Positions 27,565 through 35,505 are shown, counted from the first letter of the stretch. The stretch is DNA of 64,000 nucleotides from Burkholderiaceae bacterium 16 (GCA_000955785.1 JYOD01000100.1:1-64000), one strand, 5' to 3'. Notes: generated by a model not told the origin, from the sequence alone. Made by a program: numbers and translations.

Positions 27565-28560
27565 ATGACGCTTTCCCCGAAGTCCACGATCCGCCGGCGC
27601 TGCCTTGCGCTCTGCCTCGGCGCCGCCGCAGTGGTTGCGGCCGGCAATGCGCGGGCGGATGCATGGCCGACCCGCCCGGTCACGATGATCGTGCCGTTCG
27701 CCGCAGGCGGCAGCACCGATGCGCTCGGCCGCGTGATCGGGCAGAAGCTGAGCGAGATGTGGAAGCAGACCGTGGTGGTCGAGAACCGTCTGGGCGCGGG
27801 CGGTGCCGTTGGCGCGCAGGTCACGGCCAAGGCGGCGGCCGACGGATATACGATGATGCTGGCCTCGGGCAGCATGTTCACGGTCAACCCGTTTATCTAC
27901 CAGCGGCTGCCCTACAGCGCCAAGGACTTCACCTTCATCACCAACGTGGCCAGCGGCCCGATGCTGGTCGTCGTCAATCCCGGTGTGCCGGCCAGGAACC
28001 TGAAGGAACTGATCAGCCTGGCGAAGTCCCAGCCGGGCAAGCTCAACTTCGGCTCCGCCGGCACCGGCAGCCAGGTGCACATGGCGGGCGAGGCCTTCGC
28101 CGACGCCGCCGGGATCAACATCACGCATGTGCCCTACAAGGGCGAATCGCTGGCCTACAACGACCTGATGGCGGGGCAGCTCCAGCTGATGGTCGGCAAT
28201 ATCGCCGCAGCCTCGCAGTTCGTGAAAGGCGGCAAGCTGCGCGCGCTCGCGGTCACCGGCAACGAGCGCTCGCCCATGCTGCCCGACGTGCCGACCGTGG
28301 CGGAAGCCGGCCTCACGGGCATGGAGAACGTGACGGGCTGGTTCGGCTTCGTGATGCCGGCGGGCACGCCACCCGATATCGTCAGCAAGGTGCAGCAGGA
28401 CACGGTCAAGGTGCTGGCGGATCCGGACACCCAGGCACGGTTGCTCGCGCAGGGCATGAAGCCGGTCGGCAACACGCCCCAGCAACTGAGCACAGCCATC
28501 GCCACGGAATCGCAGCGATGGGAAAAGATCGTCAAGAACCGCAACCTGACGGCCAACTGA
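27565..28560 (+). CDS. Bug-type tripartite tricarboxylate transporter receptor (2)
   Basis: 331-aa periplasmic receptor. The signal peptide ends GNARADA. WPTRPVTMIVPFAAGGSTDA and THVPYKGESLAYNDLMAGQ are the Bug hallmarks. AAAGGAGA precedes the ATG at 27565; an upstream in-frame start at 27538 lacks this. It sits inside the oxidoreductase operon between the membrane anchors and the hydratase genes, so it likely binds the substrate of that pathway. No TctA/TctB genes are nearby. Confidence 0.88.
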   Translation: MTLSPKSTIRRRCLALCLGAAAVVAAGNARADAWPTRPVTMIVPFAAGGSTDALGRVIGQKLSEMWKQTVVVENRLGAGGAVGAQVTAKAAADGYTMMLASGSMFTVNPFIYQRLPYSAKDFTFITNVASGPMLVVVNPGVPARNLKELISLAKSQPGKLNFGSAGTGSQVHMAGEAFADAAGINITHVPYKGESLAYNDLMAGQLQLMVGNIAAASQFVKGGKLRALAVTGNERSPMLPDVPTVAEAGLTGMENVTGWFGFVMPAGTPPDIVSKVQQDTVKVLADPDTQARLLAQGMKPVGNTPQQLSTAIATESQRWEKIVKNRNLTAN

Positions 28561-28616
28561 GCGTCAACTGAGCGCGCCCCGGCCCATCCAGGCCGAGGCC
28601 AGCATCGAGGACAAGC

Positions 28617-29492
28617 ATGAAGATAAATCTCACCCTCCTGGAAGACGCGGCCAGGGAACTGTATATCCGCGCGCTGAAGATACTGCCACCCGACGTCAAG
28701 GACGGCATCGCGCAACTGCAGGAACACGAAACCTCCGCCACGGCGCGCAGCGTGCTGGCCACCATGAGCAAGAACATCCGCATCGCGGAGGACACCGACA
28801 ACCTGCTGTGCCAGGACACCGGCGTGCCGATCTACAACATGACGATCGGCACCGGCGTCGCGGTCGACGGACATGCCTTCAAGCAGGCCATCCGGCGCGG
28901 CTGCGAGCGCGCCACGCGCGAGCACCCGCTGCGTTCTTCCGTGGTGCATCCGCTGACCCGCAAGAACAACCACACTTCCTGCGGCATCGAGGTGCCGGTG
29001 ATCCATATCGACTTCGACGACACGCCGGGGCGCATGACGCTGGAGATGGTGCCCAAGGGCAGCGGCTCGGAGAACAACTCCTTCCTCAAGATGGCGATTC
29101 CCGCCGAAGGCATGGATGCCATCAAGACCTTCGTCATCGACAGCGTGATCGCCGCGGGCGGCAAGACCTGCCCGCCGACCATCGTCGGCGTGGGCCTCGG
29201 CGGTACCTCGGACCTGTGCGTGGCGCTGGCCAAGCGGGCAGCCACGCGCGCGCTCGGCACGCAATGCGCCGATCCTGACGGCGCGGCGCTGGAAGCGGAA
29301 CTGTCGCGGGCCGTGAACCAGCTCGGTGTCGGCCCCCAAGGGCTGGGCGGCGATTCGACCGCCTTCGCAGTGCATATCGAGCTTGCCTCGACGCATATCA
29401 CGATGAACCCCATTGCCGTCAACATGCAGTGCCATTCCGCGCGGCGCGCTTGCGCCACCTTCACCGCTGACGGCATCAGCTACGGATTCTGA
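28617..29492 (+). CDS. Class I fumarase/L(+)-tartrate dehydratase alpha subunit-like
   Basis: 291-aa iron-sulfur hydro-lyase subunit. CQDTG (Cys65), Cys184 in GGKTCPP and Cys272 in NMQCHSARR have nearly the spacing of the three [4Fe-4S] ligands of E. coli TtdA (119 and 88 residues apart here). KGSGSENNS and GLGGTSD are family blocks. These enzymes add or remove water across a C4-C5 dicarboxylate (fumarate/malate, mesaconate/citramalate, tartrate). The beta subunit follows 2 bases later. Placed in an operon with a fumarate-reductase-like complex, it probably hydrates the unsaturated product of that complex; which dicarboxylate is unknown. Confidence 0.87.
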   Translation: MKINLTLLEDAARELYIRALKILPPDVKDGIAQLQEHETSATARSVLATMSKNIRIAEDTDNLLCQDTGVPIYNMTIGTGVAVDGHAFKQAIRRGCERATREHPLRSSVVHPLTRKNNHTSCGIEVPVIHIDFDDTPGRMTLEMVPKGSGSENNSFLKMAIPAEGMDAIKTFVIDSVIAAGGKTCPPTIVGVGLGGTSDLCVALAKRAATRALGTQCADPDGAALEAELSRAVNQLGVGPQGLGGDSTAFAVHIELASTHITMNPIAVNMQCHSARRACATFTADGISYGF

Positions 29493-29494
29493 CC

Positions 29495-30109
29495 ATGGCG
29501 CACTACGAACTCTCCACGCCCGTGACGGAGGCACAGATCCGTCAACTGCGCGTCAACGACACCGTGACCCTGCAGCAAACCCTGTTCGGCATCCGTGACG
29601 CCACGCAGATCCATATGTTCGACCGCGGCCGCGCAACGCGTTTCGATCTCGGCGGCCATGCGGTCATCCATACCGCGCCCAATGTGCGCAAAGTGCCGGC
29701 CGGCGCCGAGCATCCCGCCGGCTACCAGCCGATCTGCATCGGCACCACCACCTCCGACCGCATGGAGCGCTTCACCCGCCCGCTGATGACGCAGAACGGC
29801 GTACGCATGATCGTCGGCAAAGGCGGCATGCGCGAAGGCTCGCAGGAAGCATTCCGGGAACTGGGCGGCGTCTACCTGGCGATCATCGGCGGCACGGCGG
29901 CGCTGGAAACCACCTGGATCGAACAGATCGAGGACGTGGATCTCGACGACCTCAACCCCGAATCGCTGTGGCGCTTCCGCATCCGCGATTTCGGCCCGCT
30001 GCTGGTGGCCATGGACAGCCACGGCAACAGTCTCTACACCGCCGTCAAACAGAACACCGCCGACCAGCGCGCTGCCGTGCTGGCCAGCCTGGGAGTGGCA
30101 AAACCATGA
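29495..30109 (+). CDS. Class I fumarase/L(+)-tartrate dehydratase beta subunit-like
   Basis: 204-aa partner of the alpha subunit, matching the C-terminal domain of class I fumarases and TtdB. The segment MIVGKGGMREGSQEAF holds the GKGGM motif of the family, and GGTAALETTWIEQIEDVDLDDLNPESLW is close to the usual C-terminal region (given here only as a span, about residues 131-158). Its last bases overlap the flavoprotein ATG (ATGA), linking hydratase and oxidoreductase expression. Confidence 0.87.
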   Translation: MAHYELSTPVTEAQIRQLRVNDTVTLQQTLFGIRDATQIHMFDRGRATRFDLGGHAVIHTAPNVRKVPAGAEHPAGYQPICIGTTTSDRMERFTRPLMTQNGVRMIVGKGGMREGSQEAFRELGGVYLAIIGGTAALETTWIEQIEDVDLDDLNPESLWRFRIRDFGPLLVAMDSHGNSLYTAVKQNTADQRAAVLASLGVAKP

Positions 30110-31833
30110 AGACCATCAAGCGACTGCAGACCGACGTGCTGATCCTCGGCTCCGGCGGCGCCGGGCTGTTCGCCGCGTTGCACGCGCACCAGCAAGCGCC
30201 GGAGTTGTCGATCACCGTGGCCGTGAAGGGCCTGCTGGGCAAATGCGGCTGCACCCGCATGGTCCAGGGCGGCTACAACGTGGCGCTGGCGCAGGGCGAT
30301 TCGGTCGAGCGCCATTTCATGGACACCGTGGAAGGCAGCAAGTGGCTGTCAGACCAGGACCTGGCGTGGACGCTGGTCACCAAGGCGGTCGAGCGCATCC
30401 ACGAACTCGAGAACGAGCTGGGCTGCTTCTTCGACCGCAACCCGGACGGCACGGTCCACCAGAAGGCCTTCGCCGGGCAGACCTTCGACCGCACCGTGCA
30501 CAAGGGCGACCTGACCGGCATCGAGATCATCAACCGCCTGGCCGAGCAGGTCTGGAGCCGCGGCATCAACCGGCTGGAAGAACACCGTGCCGTCGAACTG
30601 ATCAAGACGCCGGACGGCAAGTCGCTGTCCGGCGTGCTGATGATCGACATGCGCAGCGGCGAATTCGTGTTCGTGCAGGCCAAGGCCGTGCTGCTGGCCA
30701 CGGGCGGCGGGCCGACCATGTACAAGTTCCACACGCCCTCGGGAGACAAGAGCTGCGACGGGCTGGCAATGGCGCTGCGCGCCGGCCTGCCCCTACGCGA
30801 TATGGAGATGGTGCAGTTCCACCCCACCGGGCTGCTGGCGGGCAAGGACACGCGCATGACGGGCACCGTGCTGGAAGAAGGCTTGCGCGGCGCCGGCGGC
30901 TACCTGCTCAACGGCGACAAAGAGCGCTTCATGCACAACTACGATCCGCGTGGCGAACGCGCCACGCGCGACATCGTGTCGCGCGGGATCTATGCGGAGA
31001 TGCGCGCGGGGCGGACTTCGCCCAATGGCGGCGTGTATATCCAGATGGGCCACCTCGGGCCCGACAAGGTGCGCAAGCAGTTCAAGGGCATGGTCGAGCG
31101 CTGCGGGGACTGCGGCTTCGACCTTGCCGGCGATCTCGTCGAGGTGGTGCCAACCGCGCACTACATGATGGGCGGCGTGCAGTTCCGCCCCGACTGCAGC
31201 ACCGAGCTGCACGGCCTGTTTGCCGCCGGCGAAGACACCGGCGGCGTGCATGGCGCGAACCGCCTGGGTGGCAACGGCGTCGCCAACTCGACCGTGTTCG
31301 GCGGCATTGCCGGCGACACCATGGCCGCCTGGACGCGGCGCAACAACACGCTGCGCGCGCCCGATGAAGCCGCGATCGCAGCCGCCATCGCCGCCATGGA
31401 AGCGCCATTCGGCAAGCCCGTTGGCAGCCTGGAACCGATCCGCGAGGCGCTGTTCGACTGCATGTGGGATCACGTCGGCATCATGCGCACGCGCGACGGC
31501 TTGCTGCGGGCTCGTCAACGCCTCGCGGAACTGGAACAGGCGCTCAAGACAACCGGCGTCGCCGGCGGCCATCGCGCGTTCAACGTCACGTGGCACGACT
31601 GGATGAACCTCGGCAGCCTGATCGGCGTAAGCCAGGTCATCGTGGAAGCCGCCCTGTCCCGCGAGGATTCGCGCGGCGCGCATTTCCGCGAGGATTTCCC
31701 TGCGACCGGCGACCTGCCCGGATCCAGCTTCACCGTGGTGCGCCAGCGCGGCGGCATGCTGCAGCTGACCCGCTCTCCCGTGCAATTTACCCGCGTCGCT
31801 CCGGGGCAGACGATCCTGGAGGAGGCGGCCTGA
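30106..31833 (+). CDS. Succinate dehydrogenase/fumarate reductase-like flavoprotein, non-canonical FAD anchor
   Basis: 575-aa FAD subunit. The dinucleotide site is VLILGSGGAGLFAALHA (residues 11-27). Active-site features of succinate/fumarate enzymes are kept: FHPTG, LEEGLRGAGG (proton-shuttle Arg), AHYMMGG (His) and GANRLGGNG (Arg). Where SdhA/FrdA have the covalent flavin His in SHTVxAxGG, this protein has GCTRMVQGG, placing Cys49 at the His position. FAD may therefore be non-covalent, as in L-aspartate oxidase, or differently bound. The gene overlaps the hydratase beta subunit by 4 bases and is separated from its iron-sulfur and membrane partners by three genes. The substrate is probably a succinate-like dicarboxylate. 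Confidence 0.87.
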   Translation: MKTIKRLQTDVLILGSGGAGLFAALHAHQQAPELSITVAVKGLLGKCGCTRMVQGGYNVALAQGDSVERHFMDTVEGSKWLSDQDLAWTLVTKAVERIHELENELGCFFDRNPDGTVHQKAFAGQTFDRTVHKGDLTGIEIINRLAEQVWSRGINRLEEHRAVELIKTPDGKSLSGVLMIDMRSGEFVFVQAKAVLLATGGGPTMYKFHTPSGDKSCDGLAMALRAGLPLRDMEMVQFHPTGLLAGKDTRMTGTVLEEGLRGAGGYLLNGDKERFMHNYDPRGERATRDIVSRGIYAEMRAGRTSPNGGVYIQMGHLGPDKVRKQFKGMVERCGDCGFDLAGDLVEVVPTAHYMMGGVQFRPDCSTELHGLFAAGEDTGGVHGANRLGGNGVANSTVFGGIAGDTMAAWTRRNNTLRAPDEAAIAAAIAAMEAPFGKPVGSLEPIREALFDCMWDHVGIMRTRDGLLRARQRLAELEQALKTTGVAGGHRAFNVTWHDWMNLGSLIGVSQVIVEAALSREDSRGAHFREDFPATGDLPGSSFTVVRQRGGMLQLTRSPVQFTRVAPGQTILEEAA

Positions 31834-31859
31834 TGTAGTGCGTAGGTGGAGGAAACGCA

Positions 31860-32846
31860 ATGAACAAGAAGATGACACTGCGCGCGGCGGCGCTCGCCGC
31901 TATGCTGCTCTGCGTTGGCAGCCTTGCATCGGCCGAAAGCGCCCCGGCGCGGCCGATTACCGTTGTGGTGCCGTACAGCGCGGGCGGAGATGCGGACCTC
32001 TCGGCGCGCAACCTCTCCGCCGGGGTAAGGAACGTGACCGGCGAAACCCTGGTGGTCGTCAACAAGGCCGGGGCCGGCGGCGCCATCGGCTCGCAGTTCG
32101 TGCGCGACGCGAAGCCGAACGGACAGACGCTGCTGCTCGGCCGCGTCGGCGCGCAGGCGATCCTGCCGGCGCTGCAGCCCGACCTGGGCTACAAGTGGAA
32201 TGACTTCACGCTGCTCGGGCTGCTGGAGTTGAACCCGGTGGTCTGCGTGGTCAGGACGGCAGCCGCCTACAAGACGCTGGACGACCTGCTCGCCGTCATC
32301 CGCAGCCAGCCCGGCAAGCTGAACTACAGCACCTCCGGCCCTGGCACGGTGCTGAACCTGACAACCCAGGCCTTGCTGCAATCGGCGCGGCTCGACAAAC
32401 AGGCGGTGGTGCAGGTTGCCTACAAGGGCGGCGGCGAGGCTACCGCGGCGGTACTCTCCGGCGAGGTCGATTTCACCTGCAACAACCTGACCGCATTGAT
32501 CGGAAATATCAAGGGCGGAAAACTGCGCGCGCTGGTGACCACCTCGCCGCAGCGCCTGCCGGACCTGCCCGACGTACCGACCGCGAGCGAGACCGGCCAT
32601 CCCCGGCTGGAAGCGCTCAATGGCTGGAGCGCGCTGTACGGCCCGCCGGGCATGGACCCCGCCCTGGTGGAAAAATGGGCCGCGGTGATACCGAAAGTCG
32701 CGAGCGATCCGCAGTGGAAAACCGGGGTCCTCACCATTGCCTCGATCCCCATGATTCTGTCGCCATCCGAGACGCACAAGTTTGTCGAAGCCCAGGTGGC
32801 GATGTACGAACAACTGGGCAAGCCCCTCAACATCCAGCTCAAATAG
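31860..32846 (+). CDS. Bug-type tripartite tricarboxylate transporter receptor (3)
   Basis: 328-aa periplasmic receptor with a signal peptide ending LASAESAP and Bug motifs RPITVVVPYSAGGDADLSA and VAYKGGGEATAAVLSGEVD. GGAGGAAA precedes the ATG at 31860. It lies between the flavoprotein and the thiamine enzyme in the same operon, 26 bases after the former and 8 before the latter. It is the third Bug protein in 9 kb and clearly different in sequence from the other two, so it probably binds a different but related ligand. Confidence 0.87.
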   Translation: MNKKMTLRAAALAAMLLCVGSLASAESAPARPITVVVPYSAGGDADLSARNLSAGVRNVTGETLVVVNKAGAGGAIGSQFVRDAKPNGQTLLLGRVGAQAILPALQPDLGYKWNDFTLLGLLELNPVVCVVRTAAAYKTLDDLLAVIRSQPGKLNYSTSGPGTVLNLTTQALLQSARLDKQAVVQVAYKGGGEATAAVLSGEVDFTCNNLTALIGNIKGGKLRALVTTSPQRLPDLPDVPTASETGHPRLEALNGWSALYGPPGMDPALVEKWAAVIPKVASDPQWKTGVLTIASIPMILSPSETHKFVEAQVAMYEQLGKPLNIQLK

Positions 32847-32854
32847 GAACTCCC

Positions 32855-34480
32855 ATGGCGAAGTCCCATCGCGGCGCCGATGCGCTGGCCGGCACGCTGG
32901 CCAAGGCCGGCGCCAGGCGCATATTCACCCTGTCGGGCAATCACATCATGCCGGTGTTCGATGCCTGCCTCGACGCGGAAATCGCGTTGATCCACACGCG
33001 CCATGAAGCCGCCACCGTGCACATGGCCGATGCCTGGTCGCGCATCACGGGCGAAGTCGGCGTGGCAATGGTCACCGGCGGACCCGGCCACGCCAACGCG
33101 GTATCCGCGCTCTATACCGCGCAGATGTCGGAGTCGCCGCTGGTCCTGCTGTCTGGCCATGCGCCGAACAGCCTGCGCGGCTTTGGGGCCTTCCAAGAAA
33201 TGCGGCAGGTCGAGATGGCCGCCCCCGTCACCAAGGCATCGTGGGCCTGCGCCGGCGCGGACACCGTTGCTGCCGATATTGCGCTGGCCATGCGCATCGC
33301 GGCATCCGGGCGGCCCGGCCCGGTGCACCTCAGCCTGCCCACCGATGCGCTGGAAAATGCCGTGACGCATGCCGGCGAGCCCGCCTCGATCGCCACGCAG
33401 CAGGAAGCGCCCGCGCTCGATGCGCAGACGACCTCCGACGTCCTGGCTTCACTGGCGGCGGCAAAGCGCCCGCTGATCCTCGCCGGTCCCGCGTGGCTCA
33501 CGGCGCGCGGGCGCAGCCGCATGGCGGAACTGGAAGCGCGCACCGGCATTCCCGTGGTCGGCATGGAAAGCCCCCGTGGCAACAACGATCCGAGCCTCGG
33601 CGCTTTCGCGCAGATGCTGGCCCAGGCCGACTGCATATTGCTGCTGGGCAAGCGCCTCGACTTCACGCTGAAGTTCGGCCAGTCTCCCGCCTTCGCGGCC
33701 GGCTGCAACTTCCTGCAGATCGATGCGGACGATGCCGAGTTGGAGCGAAGCCGCCGTGCGGCCGGCGCCCGCTTGCTGCTCGCACGGCGCGCGGATGTCG
33801 GCAGCGCCTTCGCGCAACTGATCGCCTGCGCGGCCGGGCGGGAGCAGCATCACGCATGGCTCGAGGATGTGAAGGCTGCAATCCGCCATCGTCCCGAATC
33901 ATGGAAGACCGCATCGTCGACGCACGCGCTGCACCCGGTCCAGGTGTGCAGTCCCCTGCAGCCGATCCTGGACAGCCACCCGGAGGCGGTGCTGGTCTCC
34001 GACGGCGGCGAATTCGGACAGTGGGCGCAAGCCTGCCTGCAAGCGCCGCACCGCGTCATCAACGGTCCGGCGGGCGCCATCGGCAGCGCCCTGCCGATGG
34101 CGCTGGCGGCGCGGCTGGCCAAGCCGGACGCGCCGGTCATCGCCATGATGGGCGACGGCACCACGGGCTTTCATATCGCCGAATTCGACACGGCGGTACG
34201 CTACGGGCTGCCCATCGTCGCCGTGGTTGGCAACGACGCGCGCTGGAATGCGGAGTACCAAATCCAGCTCAACAGCTACGGCAAGGACAGGCTGGTGGGA
34301 TGCGAACTGCTGCCCACGCGTTACGATCAGGTCTGCGCGGCATTTGGCGGACATGGTGAATTCGTGCAGGCGCCGGAGCAGTTGTTGCCAGCCGTGCAGC
34401 GCGCCATCGCGTCGGGCCGGCCGGCCTGCGTCAATGTGCAGATGGAAGGCGTGCCCGCGCCGGTGGTGGCACGCAACTGA
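32855..34480 (+). CDS. Thiamine-diphosphate-dependent enzyme, acetolactate synthase/benzoylformate decarboxylase superfamily
   Basis: 541-aa ThDP enzyme with the three usual domains. The activating Glu is in HEAATVHMADA (near residue 51), MVTGGPGHANAV is the pyrimidine-domain motif, and the Mg/ThDP site is GDGTTGFHIAEFDTAVRYGL ending in VVGND (about residues 433-459). Members decarboxylate 2-oxo acids or condense the product. It is last in the operon, 8 bases after a Bug gene. A 2-oxo acid could arise from the hydratase product via a dehydrogenase, making decarboxylation a plausible final step. I could not assign it to sulfoacetaldehyde acetyltransferase or sulfopyruvate decarboxylase. Confidence 0.8.
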   Translation: MAKSHRGADALAGTLAKAGARRIFTLSGNHIMPVFDACLDAEIALIHTRHEAATVHMADAWSRITGEVGVAMVTGGPGHANAVSALYTAQMSESPLVLLSGHAPNSLRGFGAFQEMRQVEMAAPVTKASWACAGADTVAADIALAMRIAASGRPGPVHLSLPTDALENAVTHAGEPASIATQQEAPALDAQTTSDVLASLAAAKRPLILAGPAWLTARGRSRMAELEARTGIPVVGMESPRGNNDPSLGAFAQMLAQADCILLLGKRLDFTLKFGQSPAFAAGCNFLQIDADDAELERSRRAAGARLLLARRADVGSAFAQLIACAAGREQHHAWLEDVKAAIRHRPESWKTASSTHALHPVQVCSPLQPILDSHPEAVLVSDGGEFGQWAQACLQAPHRVINGPAGAIGSALPMALAARLAKPDAPVIAMMGDGTTGFHIAEFDTAVRYGLPIVAVVGNDARWNAEYQIQLNSYGKDRLVGCELLPTRYDQVCAAFGGHGEFVQAPEQLLPAVQRAIASGRPACVNVQMEGVPAPVVARN

Positions 34481-34485
34481 GAGGC

Positions 34486-34518
34486 GCAGCGCGCCGGTGC
34501 CCTATCCCGGCGCGCTGC
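34486..34518. terminator. 12-bp perfect hairpin between convergent operon and permease
   Basis: GCAGCGCGCCGG pairs perfectly with CCGGCGCGCTGC across a 9-base loop, starting 6 bases after the thiamine-enzyme stop and running into the 3' end of the convergent permease gene. There is no T-tract on either strand, so it may act as a structural barrier rather than a classical intrinsic terminator. Confidence 0.5.
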
Positions 34519-35272
34519 GATAAACCAGGCCGAGCCCCGCAGCGATCAGGATCGTCCATACCAAGCGGATGACTTTCGCCGGCGCGATGCGACGGTGCAG
34601 CCAGCCGCCCGCGAAGTAGCCGGCAATGGCGCACGGCATCAGCAGCGCCGCCAGCGTGAAGATGGCAGCATTGGCGTACAGCCCCGCTAGCGCAAACAGT
34701 ATCAGCCGCCCGAACGCCGTCAGCACGATCAGCGTGCTGGTGGTGGCCCGCAACTGCGCGGCGTCTCGCAAGCGCCCTGCCAGGTAGATCGTGTAGAGCG
34801 GGCCGCCAGTGCCGAACATCGCGGTCAGCATGCCCCCCAATACGCCGAACGGCACCGACAGCCGCGTATCCAGCTCGCTGAAGCCGCGTTTGAACAGCAG
34901 GTTCCACGCGGAATACAGCAGCACGAACAAGCCGAGCAACAGCAGCAGCGGACGCTCCGGCGCGTACATCAGCAGCGCCAGGCCTGCAACCATGCCAATC
35001 ACGACGCTCGGCAACAGCCGCCGCAACTCACCCACATGCACATGGCTGCGGCTGCGCATGCCCAGGAGGGTCCCCGCGACAAGATCGAAGAACAGGATCA
35101 TCGGCACCGCGGTGCGCAGCGGGACGATCTGTGTGAGCAGCGGCATCGCCATGATGGAAGAGCCGAACCCTGTCAGCCCGAAGATCGTATAGGCCCACAG
35201 CACGATGGGCGCCAGGCAGGCGAGTTCAAGAGGCGTGAGCTGCGTCTGCGAAAGGACGGATTCGATCAGCAA
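34502..35272 (-). CDS. TauE/SafE family permease, probable sulfite exporter
   Basis: About 256-aa membrane protein with some eight hydrophobic segments and the TauE/SafE motifs FGLTGFGSSI near the N-terminus and GGMLTAMFGTGGPLYTIYL in the middle. Family members export sulfite, sulfoacetate or other anions, though not all are characterised. The frame is open to a TTG at 35338, but that codon lies inside a convincing -35 element (TTGACT, 35333-35338) with a -10 at 35309-35314, so translation must begin later. TTG 35272 is my choice, without a clear ribosome site. The promoter carries the same operator as suyA, which supports export of the sulfite released by SuyAB. Confidence 0.75.
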   Translation of the reverse strand: MLIESVLSQTQLTPLELACLAPIVLWAYTIFGLTGFGSSIMAMPLLTQIVPLRTAVPMILFFDLVAGTLLGMRSRSHVHVGELRRLLPSVVIGMVAGLALLMYAPERPLLLLLGLFVLLYSAWNLLFKRGFSELDTRLSVPFGVLGGMLTAMFGTGGPLYTIYLAGRLRDAAQLRATTSTLIVLTAFGRLILFALAGLYANAAIFTLAALLMPCAIAGYFAGGWLHRRIAPAKVIRLVWTILIAAGLGLVYRSAPG

Positions 35273-35308
35273 AATGAGAGGGGGCGTGAGCGATGCGGGG
35301 GCGGTCCC

Positions 35309-35355
35309 ATCATAGTAGGCAACGTCGCCCCGAGTCAACTAACTCATATATATGA
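35309..35355 (-). promoter_or_regulatory. Promoter and operator of the TauE/SafE gene, same design as suyA
   Basis: On the minus strand: perfect palindrome TCATATATATGA (35344-35355), a 5-base gap, -35 TTGACT (35333-35338), an 18-base spacer and -10 TATGAT (35309-35314). The suyA promoter has TCATACATATGA, 5 bases, then TTGACA. On the plus strand AACTCATATATATGA (35341-35355) matches 14 of 15 bases with 20344-20358. Confidence 0.7.
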
Positions 35356-35377
35356 TTTGTAGAATCAGGAGGCAGTC

Positions 35378-35437
35378 ATGAGATGCCTGAGGCCACAAGG
35401 TTGCCAAGGATTCGAGGGCGAGCACGGAATGCGGTGA
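35378..35437 (+). CDS. 19-codon small ORF with strong ribosome site
   Basis: AGGAGG at 35367-35372 sits 5 bases before an ATG that opens a 19-residue frame beginning MRCLRPQGCQG and ending in HGMR. It starts 22 bases after the TCATATATATGA operator, divergent from the TauE/SafE gene, and a strong hairpin follows at 35472. The unit could be a leader peptide, a small RNA with an incidental ORF, or the stump of a lost divergent gene. Two Cys residues are present. No family is recognised. Confidence 0.35.
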   Translation: MRCLRPQGCQGFEGEHGMR

Positions 35438-35471
35438 GCGGGAGCGCAGCCCCCCTTCGAGCTCAAGTGAC

Positions 35472-35505
35472 ACGCCTTCGCCCCGCCGTGGCGAAGGCGT
35501 TTCTC
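35472..35505 (+). terminator. Terminator-like hairpin after small ORF
   Basis: ACGCCTTCGCC pairs perfectly with GGCGAAGGCGT over a 7-base loop (35472-35500), followed by TTCTC. The 11-bp stem is strong; the T-run is short and interrupted. Confidence 0.55.

Noticed and set aside
26087..31833. Housekeeping succinate dehydrogenase operon
   Set aside because: Gene order differs from sdhCDAB, the flavoprotein lacks the covalent FAD histidine, and a hydratase, Bug receptors and a LysR regulator are interleaved.
32855..34480. Thiamine enzyme as sulfoacetaldehyde acetyltransferase or sulfopyruvate decarboxylase
   Set aside because: Tempting next to suyAB, but the sequence shows only general ThDP motifs. 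No phosphotransacetylase gene is nearby, and the protein is a single chain unlike two-subunit sulfopyruvate decarboxylase.
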